This document shows positions 25,230 to 32,611 of a DNA stretch of 64,000 nucleotides, one piece after another. Position 1 is the first letter of the stretch. Each line of letters begins with the position of its first letter. Origin of the DNA: Thermoplasmata archaeon (lineage in GTDB: Archaea > Thermoplasmatota > Thermoplasmata > Lutacidiplasmatales > UBA184); the NCBI GenBank assembly GCA_022750155.1, contig JAKIWG010000008.1, forward strand, positions 1 through 64,000, written 5' to 3'. The notes beneath the pieces are model-generated. The model was given only the letters and a program-made list of their open reading frames with translations. It made no database searches and was not told where the DNA came from. The translations under genes were made by a program, and so were the position numbers.

Positions 25230-26191
25230 CCGTCGGCGCCCACGCCGGCGAGCTCTCCGACCCGCCGACCGAGGCGCGCGAGGTCGACCGACGGCTTCGC
25301 CTCGACGACGCCGTAGACGACCGTCCCGTCCCCCGTGCGTTCGGCGAATGCGGGGGCGGTCCGCTCGGCGCGGCGCAGCAGGCGTTGCTTGAGCTGGACC
25401 CCGTCCTTGAACCGGGAGGAGCAGTAGTGGACCGGGACGGTGAGCCGCATCTCTCGGACCACCCGCTGGGCCACGGCCCGGCTCCCCCGGACCCCCCAGC
25501 CATTGCTGGGGTCGAGTTCGTAGGCGCGCCCGTGCAGATGATCCTCGTTCGTCTCGGAGAACTCCATCTCGTTCAGGTTCACGAAGTCGACGCCGATCTC
25601 GTCCAGCGTCGTCAGCAGCCTCCGGAGCTCGGCCTCCTTCTCCGGAAGCACCGGGATTTCCACCCCCCGTCGGATCCCCCACGCGGGCGCGTCCTCGAGC
25701 ACGGACCGGTAGGCTCCGCCGGAGGCGGCGAGCGGCCCCCACAGGTAGTGCGGGATGTGGAGGCGGAATTCGTCCAACCCCGAGCGGGCGAGCCGCTGGA
25801 GCTTCTCCGGATTCGGTTCATGGGTGTAGAGGTGGATGTGGTGCTCCGCACCGAACTCCCCCTTGAGCAATCGCACGTAGTGGTCGGTACGGTCGATGAC
25901 CCCGAGCGGGTCCCCGCCCGTGATGCCCGTGCCGGCGGCGCCGATCGAGCGGGCCTCCTCGAGGACGTCCTCGTCGCGGAGCACGCGCCGCTCGTTCGCG
26001 TAGACCACGTCCTTTTGGTTGCGTCGCTCGGAGACGGGGCAGTAGAAACAACGGAACCGGCACAGCCCCGTTACGAACAGGACCATCTTCTTCCCCTCGG
26101 CGCATTGCTGGCACGCCGGCGAGAGCTCGCCCCGGTAGCTCGACGCCATCGGGAGCAGGTGGAGGGGAGCGGGCTCCATCGTCGGCGCCAC
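25040..26191 (-). CDS. Radical SAM protein (COG2108-like, PflA-related)
   Basis: The 383-residue product carries the radical SAM cluster motif CRFRCFYC (C44, C48, C51), preceded by a second pair ACQQC (C27, C30). The TGITGGDPL motif binds SAM. The layout agrees with the archaeal group COG2108, related to pyruvate formate-lyase activating enzymes, of unknown substrate. The C-terminal residues are Gly-rich. It overlaps the FolD-linked Cys protein by 190 bases on the opposite strand, an unusually deep convergent overlap. The start could also be the Met at residue 15. Confidence 0.85.
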   Translation of the reverse strand: MAPTMEPAPLHLLPMASSYRGELSPACQQCAEGKKMVLFVTGLCRFRCFYCPVSERRNQKDVVYANERRVLRDEDVLEEARSIGAAGTGITGGDPLGVIDRTDHYVRLLKGEFGAEHHIHLYTHEPNPEKLQRLARSGLDEFRLHIPHYLWGPLAASGGAYRSVLEDAPAWGIRRGVEIPVLPEKEAELRRLLTTLDEIGVDFVNLNEMEFSETNEDHLHGRAYELDPSNGWGVRGSRAVAQRVVREMRLTVPVHYCSSRFKDGVQLKQRLLRRAERTAPAFAERTGDGTVVYGVVEAKPSVDLARLGRRVGELAGVGADGYRVDFARRRVELGAEPLRRVAGRLRFPAWEVEEYPTADALEVERAPLNSAAFPADGGGGGGT

Positions 26192-26337
26192 GACGGGTGG
26201 CGGGTATAGCCTTACCGGGGGCCGGAGGTACCGGCGAGGTATCGGCCGTTCACCAAGTGGGGCTGAGGGAAGAAGAGAGGGCTACGCTCAAATCCCCCCC
26301 GTCGCTCCCCCGCCTCACTTTCGGGGGCAACGACTCG

Positions 26338-27096
26338 ATGGAGATGCAGCCGGGCCAGATGGCCTACGACCGCGCCAGCACCGTCTTCTCGCCGGATGGA
26401 CGCCTGTTCCAGGTGGAGTACGCCCTCCAGGCGATCCAGATGGGCGGGACGGCGGTGGCCGTCACGTACAACGCGGGCGTCGTCTTCGTCGCGTACCGGA
26501 ACCTGCCGGTGAGCTCGCTCGCCGAGGCGGGATCGATCGAGAAGAGCTTCGCGATCGACGCCGGTCTCGGATGCGTCACCGCCGGGCTCATCGCCGACTC
26601 GCGCGTGCTCGTCGAATTCCTTCGACTCGAGGCGCAGCGCCACCGGATCACCTTCGGGGAGGTCGCACCGTACCCGCTCCTCGCCCACGCCCTCGGGACC
26701 CACCTGCAGCAGTTCACGCAGTTCGGGGGGACCCGCCCGTTCGCGGTCTCGCTGCTCCTCGGTGGGTTCACCGGAAACGTTCCCGGCCTCGTCGAGCTCG
26801 ACCCGAGCGGCGCGACGATCGGCTGGAAGGCGTACGCCATCGGGCGGAACCGGCGCGCCGTGGCCGATTTCTTAGAAGAGAAGATCGCCGGCGACCGGAC
26901 CGAGGAACAGGCGTTCAAGCTCGCCGTCCAGGCCGTCGCCGAGGGCTCTCCGACCCCGTTCCCGGCCGAGGCGCTCGACGTGGCGATCCTGGAGCCGGAG
27001 GTCGAGCTGCGCCGGATCCCGGTCTCCGAGGTCGCCAAGCGCGTCCAGGGGATGCCGTTCATCGGCACACCCGATCGCGCCCGCAACTCGAAGTGA
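26338..27096 (+). CDS. psmA: 20S proteasome alpha subunit
   Basis: The 252-residue product forms the outer rings of the 20S proteasome. It begins with the gate motif QMAYDRASTVFSPDGRLFQVEYA, which includes the conserved Tyr-Asp-Arg, and continues with GLIADSRVLVEF and QFGGTRPFAVSLL, closely following the Thermoplasma alpha subunit. The ATG at 26338 is preferred to 26197 because the extra residues do not belong to the family. It is far from the beta-subunit gene at 59.3 kb. Its end lies 16 bases from the convergent uvrC stop. Confidence 0.96.
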   Translation: MEMQPGQMAYDRASTVFSPDGRLFQVEYALQAIQMGGTAVAVTYNAGVVFVAYRNLPVSSLAEAGSIEKSFAIDAGLGCVTAGLIADSRVLVEFLRLEAQRHRITFGEVAPYPLLAHALGTHLQQFTQFGGTRPFAVSLLLGGFTGNVPGLVELDPSGATIGWKAYAIGRNRRAVADFLEEKIAGDRTEEQAFKLAVQAVAEGSPTPFPAEALDVAILEPEVELRRIPVSEVAKRVQGMPFIGTPDRARNSK

Positions 27097-27112
27097 GCGA
27101 TCCCCGGGTCCG

Positions 27113-28834
27113 CTAGAGGGCCCGGCCCGTCCTCGTCGTCGGCACCTGGTCGACCTCTTCCTTGAGGCGGATCCGCCGACGGGTCCGGTGGTAGGTCACC
27201 GCGAATCGGTGGGCCTCGTCCCGGACCGCGCGCAGCAGCAACATCGCCGGCGCGTTCGGGCTCGGGCGGAGCGGGAGCGCTCGGTCCTCGACGTAGACCT
27301 CCTCCTCGCGTTTGGCGAGCCCGATGGCGGTCACCCGCTCCTCCAGGTGGAGCTCGGCCAGCACCGCCTGGGCGGCGGAGAGCTGCCCTCGACCCCCGTC
27401 GATCAGCAACAGATCCGGCAGCGGTTCCTGCTCGGCCACCTGCCGAGCGTACCGACGTCGCACGACCTCGGCGACCATGGCGAAGTCGTTCATCCCGTCG
27501 ACCCCGCGGATCCGGAACCGTCGGTACTCCGATTTCGCCGGCGTCCCCCCCTGGAACACCACGAGCGAACCTACCCCCTCGTACCCCTGGATGATCGAGA
27601 TGTCCACGCCCTCGATCCGGTTCGGGATGGTCGGAAGGGTGAGCAGGTTCTGGAGCGCGACGAGCACCTCGCGGGGGGGCTTTCGGACGACCACCTGGTC
27701 GACGTGGGACCGAGCGAGCCGCTCGGCGAGATGCGCCTGGGAGGCGATGCGTCCCGTGGGTCGGAACCGCACCTCCACCCCGCGCTCCCCCTCGAGCCAG
27801 TCGACGGTCTCCTCCATCCCGGCCGGTCGGGGGCCGGCGATGTAGACCCGCGCCGGCAGCTCCATCACGCTGCCGTAGTATTGCGTCAGGAAGTGGCGGA
27901 GCGCCTCGCCCGGCTCCGGCGGGTCGTCGGCGGGGAACGCGAGCAGGTGGGGTTCGGTCCGCTGGACCTCCCCCTGGTCGAGCTTCAGGACCCCGACCGC
28001 CACGCGCAGCGTGCCCGGGTCGGTGGGGAACGCCATCGCGAGCACGTCGGCGCGCCCTTCGCCCGGCCCGACCACGTTCTGTCGTTCGGTCAGGGCGGCG
28101 AGGCCGGCCATGGCGTCGCGCAGCAACGCGGCCCGCTCGAACTCCTGCCGCCCCGCGGCCGTCCTCATCTCCGACTCCAGCGAGGGCCGAAGGCTCTCGC
28201 CGTGACCGCGCAGCACCGTGATCGCCCGGTCGACCTGGCTACGGTAGGCGTCGTCGGAGACCGCCCCGATGCACGGGGCCGTGCAGGTCTTCAGATGGTA
28301 GTACAGGCACGCCTTCTTCGGCAGTCGCACGCACCGGCGGATCTGGAAGGTCTCGGAGAGCAGGTTGGCGACGCTGCGGGCCTCCCTCGCACTCGTGTAC
28401 GGGCCGAACAGCACGCTGCCGCTCCCCTTCTTCGGGCGTCGCACGAACAGGACCCGGGGGTACTGCTCGCCGAGGGTGACGGCGAGGTACGGGTAGCTGC
28501 GGTCGTCCTTCAGGAGGGTGTTGTACGGGGGCTGGTACTGCTTGATCAGCGTGGCCTCGAGCAGAAGGGCCTCGCGCTCCGTCGACGTCGGGACGAACTC
28601 CACCGAGGAGCTCTGGGCGAGGATCGTCCCGTCCTTTTCGACGCGCACGTGCAGGTGGTCGAGGACGCGGCGCCTCAGCCTTCGGGATTTGCCGACGTAG
28701 ACGACCTCGCCGCGCCGGGAGCGGAACAGGTAGACGCCCGGCGCGTTCGGCCCGGGCCGGAACCCCTCGCCCGAATCGCCGAGGAGCTGGCTCGCCGGGA
28801 CGAACGCGGGAAGGCCCGTCTCGCCGCCCTTCAT
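27113..28834 (-). CDS. uvrC: Excinuclease ABC subunit C, lacking the C-terminal HhH domain
   Basis: The 573-residue product makes the two incisions in nucleotide excision repair. The GIY-YIG domain is at about residues 28-110 (GVYLFRSRRGEVVYVGKS), a Cys-rich stretch follows, then a UVR motif (EFERAALLRDAM) and the RNase H-like nuclease domain (EGVDISIIQGYEGVGSL, LLLIDGGRGQLSAA). In most UvrC proteins a tandem helix-hairpin-helix (IPGIGPKR) follows the DEAHRFAVTYHR helix; here the protein stops about 25 residues later with no such domain. Only 16 bases separate the stop from psmA, so no lost exon-like remainder exists. The ATG overlaps the uvrA stop (ATGA). Confidence 0.92.
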   Translation of the reverse strand: MKGGETGLPAFVPASQLLGDSGEGFRPGPNAPGVYLFRSRRGEVVYVGKSRRLRRRVLDHLHVRVEKDGTILAQSSSVEFVPTSTEREALLLEATLIKQYQPPYNTLLKDDRSYPYLAVTLGEQYPRVLFVRRPKKGSGSVLFGPYTSAREARSVANLLSETFQIRRCVRLPKKACLYYHLKTCTAPCIGAVSDDAYRSQVDRAITVLRGHGESLRPSLESEMRTAAGRQEFERAALLRDAMAGLAALTERQNVVGPGEGRADVLAMAFPTDPGTLRVAVGVLKLDQGEVQRTEPHLLAFPADDPPEPGEALRHFLTQYYGSVMELPARVYIAGPRPAGMEETVDWLEGERGVEVRFRPTGRIASQAHLAERLARSHVDQVVVRKPPREVLVALQNLLTLPTIPNRIEGVDISIIQGYEGVGSLVVFQGGTPAKSEYRRFRIRGVDGMNDFAMVAEVVRRRYARQVAEQEPLPDLLLIDGGRGQLSAAQAVLAELHLEERVTAIGLAKREEEVYVEDRALPLRPSPNAPAMLLLRAVRDEAHRFAVTYHRTRRRIRLKEEVDQVPTTRTGRAL

Positions 28835-31689
28835 CGGCCCGCGATCGACCGCGGAGCGGTCGGCGGCGCGAGGAGCGGCGCGAGGTAGCGGCCCGTGTGG
28901 GAGCGCGGGACCCGCGCCACCTCCTCCGGGGTCCCGGAGGCCACGACGTGTCCTCCGGCGTCGCCGCCCTCGGGGCCGAGGTCGACCAGCCAGTCGGCGC
29001 ACTTCAGCACATCGAGATGGTGCTCGATCACGATCACGGTGTTGCCGCTTTCGCGCAGTCGGTAGAGCACCTCGAGGAGCCGGTCGACGTCCTGGAAGTG
29101 GAGACCGGTCGTCGGCTCGTCGAGGAGGTAGAGGGTCCGGCCGGTGGGATTCTTCGACAGTTCGAAGGCGATCTTGATCCGCTGGGCCTCGCCCCCCGAG
29201 AGGGTCGTCGCGGCCTGTCCCAACTGGATGTACCCTAGGCCGACGTCGGAGAGGAGCTGGAGACGGCTCTGGATCCGGCGATGGTTCTGGAAGAAGCCGA
29301 GGGCCTCCTCGACCGTCATCGACAGGACGTCGGCGATGTGCTTGCCCTTGAACGTCACCAGGAGCGTCTCGGAATTGAACCGCTTGCCGTGGCACTCCTC
29401 GCAGACGACGTAGACGTCGGGAAGGAAATGCATCTCGTAGCGGAGTACCCCGTCGCCCTCGCACGCCTCGCACCGGCCCCCGGCCACGTTGAAGCTGAAC
29501 CGGCCCGGGCCGAACCCTCGCGCCTTCGCCTCCGGGAGGCTGGCGAACAACTCGCGGATCGGCGTCATCAGCCCGGTGTAGGTCGCCGGATTGCTCCGCG
29601 GGGTCCGACCGATCGGGGCCTGGTCGATGAACAGCACCCGGTCGACCTGGTCGATCCCTTCGACGTAGTCGTGCTTGCCCGGGAGCTCGCGGCCGAGGCC
29701 GAGGTGGCGGCGGACGGTCTTGTACAGGATCTCCTGGAGGAAGGTGGACTTGCCCGACCCGCTCACGCCCGAGAGCGCGGTGAGCGTGCCGAGCGGGATC
29801 CGGATGTCCTCGCCCTTGAGGTTGTTCTCGCGCGGGCCGTGCACCGTCAGCCAGCGCCGGCCCGGGTCCTGCCGACGCGTCGGGAGCGCGATCGAGCGGC
29901 GGCCGGAGAGGAACTCGCCGGTGATCGACCGGCGGGACCGAAGGATCTCGGCGGGGGTCCCGGCGAACAGCACCTCGCCGCCGTGGACCCCGGCCCCCGG
30001 CCCGAGGTCGACGATCCAGTCGGCGTCGCGCATCGTCATCTCGTCGTGCTCGACGACCAATAGGGTGTTGCCGAGGTCCCGGAGCGTCTTCAACGTCGCG
30101 AGGAGCCGCGCGTGGTCCCTCGGATGGAGACCGATCGACGGCTCGTCGAGGATGTAGAGGACGCCCACCAGACCCGAGCCGATCTGGGTGGCGAGGGCGA
30201 TCCGCTCGGCCTCCCCCCCGCTGAGGGAGGCCGAGGAGCGCTCGAGGGTGAGGTAGGTGAGTCCGACGTTCTCCAGAAAGCCGAGGCGCGCCCGGATCTC
30301 CTTGACGACCTGGCCCACGATCTTTTCGTCGCGCTCGACCAGCGTCAGGTCTCGGAACAACGCTGCGGCCTTGTCGACGGTCATCGAGGCGACGTCGGCG
30401 ATGGAATGGCCGAGGACCGTCACGGCGAGGCTCTCGGGCTTGAGGCGACGACCTTTGCAGCGCCGGCACGGGGTGAAGGTCATGAATCCCATGTAGTACT
30501 CCTTCGCGCCCTCGCTCTTCGTCGCCTTCCAACGGCGCTCCACGGCCGCCACGAGGCCCTCGCGGAACCAGCCGCCGCCCCACCAGTGCGCTCCGTGGTG
30601 GCCGCCGAGGCCGAGCGAGCGGTCGCTCCCGTAGAACAGCGCCTTCCAACCCTTCTCCGAGAGCTCGCTGACCGGACGGTCCGCGTCGTACTCGAAGAGC
30701 GCCGCGAAGCGGTCGAGGGCATCGCGCTCGGGCGTGAGACCCCAGACGGAGATCGCCTTGGCGAGCGGCTTCGCCTTGTCCGGGATGATCAGCGTGGGAT
30801 CCGCGTGGAGCGTCGCCCCGATGCCGGAACACTCCGGGCACGCGCCGAACGGGCTGTTGAACGAGAACATCCGGGGGGTGAGCTCTTCGATCGAGAACCC
30901 GCACTTCGGGCACGCCCTCCGGCTCGAGAACAGCGTCCGCTTTCCGCGACCCATCCGCAGGACCACGAGGCCATCGCCCAGGTCCCTCGCCAGCCCGACG
31001 GCCTCGGCGAGGCGGGTGGCCTCGGCCGGCGTGGCCTCGAGCGAATCGACGACGACCTCGATCGAGTGCTGCTTCTTCTTGTCGAGCTTGACCTCGGAAC
31101 CGGGGAGGCGGACCTCGACGCCGTCGATGACGAAGCGCCGGTAGCCCTGCTTGCGCAGCGCCTCCAGCACCTCGCGGTGCTCCCCTTTGGCCGACCGCAC
31201 CGCCGGGGCGAGGATGTCGACCCGGCCACCGTCCGCCTGGGCTTCGATCGCCTCGACGATCCGGTCCACGGACTGGGGAGCGATCTCCTCCCCGTCGTTC
31301 GGACAGTGCGGGGTCCCGATCCGGGCGTAGAGCAGGCGCAGGAAGTCGTAGATCTCGGTCACCGTGCCCACCGTCGACCTCGGGTTGCGGCTGCCCGCCC
31401 TCTGCTCGATCGCGATCGCCGGCGAGAGCCCCTCGATCGAGTCGACGTCCGGTTTGTCCATTTGGCCCAGGAACTGGCGGGCGTACGACGAGAGGCTCTC
31501 GATGTAGCGACGCTGGCCCTCGGCGTACAGCGTATCGAACGCGAGCGAGGACTTCCCCGACCCGCTCACCCCGGTGATGACGATGAACCGATTCCTCGGC
31601 AGGTCGAGCGAGACGTTCTTCAGGTTGTGCTGGCGCGCGCCGCGGATGCGGATCACGGAGGATGTGGAGGGGATCACGGGAATCGACAC
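28831..31689 (-). CDS. uvrA: Excinuclease ABC subunit A
   Basis: The 952-residue product is the damage-recognition ATPase of nucleotide excision repair. Both ABC modules are seen: Walker A TGVSGSGKSSLAFDTLYAEG and SGVSGSGKSTFL, signature motifs SLSGGEAERI and TLSGGEAQRI, and Walker B YILDEPSIGLHPRD and YLLDEPTTGLHFQD. Zinc sites are CPKC...CPEC and CEAC...CEEC. Length is standard. The GTG at 31689 follows directly on the stop of the creatininase gene. uvrA and uvrC form one transcription unit; uvrB is not in the window. UvrABC in archaea is usually explained by transfer from bacteria. Confidence 0.97.
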   Translation of the reverse strand: MSIPVIPSTSSVIRIRGARQHNLKNVSLDLPRNRFIVITGVSGSGKSSLAFDTLYAEGQRRYIESLSSYARQFLGQMDKPDVDSIEGLSPAIAIEQRAGSRNPRSTVGTVTEIYDFLRLLYARIGTPHCPNDGEEIAPQSVDRIVEAIEAQADGGRVDILAPAVRSAKGEHREVLEALRKQGYRRFVIDGVEVRLPGSEVKLDKKKQHSIEVVVDSLEATPAEATRLAEAVGLARDLGDGLVVLRMGRGKRTLFSSRRACPKCGFSIEELTPRMFSFNSPFGACPECSGIGATLHADPTLIIPDKAKPLAKAISVWGLTPERDALDRFAALFEYDADRPVSELSEKGWKALFYGSDRSLGLGGHHGAHWWGGGWFREGLVAAVERRWKATKSEGAKEYYMGFMTFTPCRRCKGRRLKPESLAVTVLGHSIADVASMTVDKAAALFRDLTLVERDEKIVGQVVKEIRARLGFLENVGLTYLTLERSSASLSGGEAERIALATQIGSGLVGVLYILDEPSIGLHPRDHARLLATLKTLRDLGNTLLVVEHDEMTMRDADWIVDLGPGAGVHGGEVLFAGTPAEILRSRRSITGEFLSGRRSIALPTRRQDPGRRWLTVHGPRENNLKGEDIRIPLGTLTALSGVSGSGKSTFLQEILYKTVRRHLGLGRELPGKHDYVEGIDQVDRVLFIDQAPIGRTPRSNPATYTGLMTPIRELFASLPEAKARGFGPGRFSFNVAGGRCEACEGDGVLRYEMHFLPDVYVVCEECHGKRFNSETLLVTFKGKHIADVLSMTVEEALGFFQNHRRIQSRLQLLSDVGLGYIQLGQAATTLSGGEAQRIKIAFELSKNPTGRTLYLLDEPTTGLHFQDVDRLLEVLYRLRESGNTVIVIEHHLDVLKCADWLVDLGPEGGDAGGHVVASGTPEEVARVPRSHTGRYLAPLLAPPTAPRSIAGR

Positions 31690-32415
31690 CTACTCCGGAA
31701 GGAGCGAGCGGACGGTCGCCTCCAGCCGCTCGAGCACATAGCTCTGCAGCCGGCTCCCCAGCTCGGCCGACGCCGTTCGGGTATCCCCCTGAACGCTCTC
31801 CGGCCACTCGTCGACCGAGGGGGAGCCCGGGACGAACGGGGAGCCTCGGTGTTCCACGACCGGTCGCGCCGCTCCCACCGTCTCCGGGGCGACCGCCATC
31901 ACACGGGACGTCTCGAGGAGGCCCCCATGCCCGTCACCGGCCGGGGCATCGAGCCCCCGGCGTTCGTACACGAAATCGTAGTCGGAGAGCACGACGACGC
32001 GCAGCGTCGGGCAGGCGGCCCGCGCCCGTTCTCCGGCCTCCCGAAGGGCCGCCATGTGACCCCGCTCGGCGTGGCCCGAGAGCACGAGGATCCGGGTGAA
32101 ACCCATTCGGCCGTACTCCTCCAGAATCTCGCGGGCCATCGTCGTGAGGGCCGAAAGGGAGATGGAGACGGTCCCCGGGAATCGCCGGGTGCCCGGGCAG
32201 GCGCCGTACGGCAAGGTGGGGGCGACGAGGGCATCGACCTTCTCGGCGAGTGCCGTAGCCGTGGCCTCGGCCTGGAACTGGTCGGCGCCGAGCGGCAGGT
32301 GCGGTCCGTGCGCCTCCAGCGCTCCCACCGGCAGGATCAGCAACGGGGGATGGGCCAGCGACCGCTCCAGACCCCTCGAATCGATCTCGAGCAGCAACCG
32401 GGACCGCTTCCCCAC
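31690..32415 (-). CDS. Creatininase-family metal-dependent amidohydrolase
   Basis: The 241-residue product has the creatininase/ArfB pattern: LPVGALEAHGPHLPLGAD with metal ligands Glu, His and Asp, a LSGHAERGH motif, and DGHGGLLETS with a Glu ligand. In archaea one member (ArfB) deformylates a pyrimidine in F420/riboflavin synthesis; others open lactams. The exact substrate cannot be set here. It is leaderless by position of its TATA box and is followed without gap by uvrA, so it shares that transcript, although a role in repair is not implied. Confidence 0.82.
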   Translation of the reverse strand: MGKRSRLLLEIDSRGLERSLAHPPLLILPVGALEAHGPHLPLGADQFQAEATATALAEKVDALVAPTLPYGACPGTRRFPGTVSISLSALTTMAREILEEYGRMGFTRILVLSGHAERGHMAALREAGERARAACPTLRVVVLSDYDFVYERRGLDAPAGDGHGGLLETSRVMAVAPETVGAARPVVEHRGSPFVPGSPSVDEWPESVQGDTRTASAELGSRLQSYVLERLEATVRSLLPE

Positions 32416-32435
32416 GCCGTTGCGATTCGGACTCG

Positions 32436-32444
32436 CTATTTAAC
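32436..32444 (-). promoter_or_regulatory. TATA box of the creatininase-uvrA-uvrC unit
   Basis: The minus-strand GTTAAATAG lies 21-29 bases before the ATG at 32415, so the transcript probably begins at or next to the start codon. Confidence 0.7.
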
Positions 32445-32611
32445 GCGCCACCGAGGGTGATGAAACGGCATCGGCCCGTCGTGGTCCGCCGAGGGCGCTC
32501 GCGGGCCACGATCGATGCGTGCCGGGCCCCTCCCGCGCCCGAGAGCATGGCGCAGGAAAGACCTACAGGACCCGAACCGCGCGACGCCGGCGAGGGGAGC
32601 GTTCGCTCGCG

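Noticed and set aside
30112-32460. Open frame of 782 residues on the plus strand opposite uvrA and the creatininase gene
   Set aside because: Complementary to two certain genes; composition (Arg, Asp, Gly, Leu) is that of an antisense frame in GC-rich DNA.
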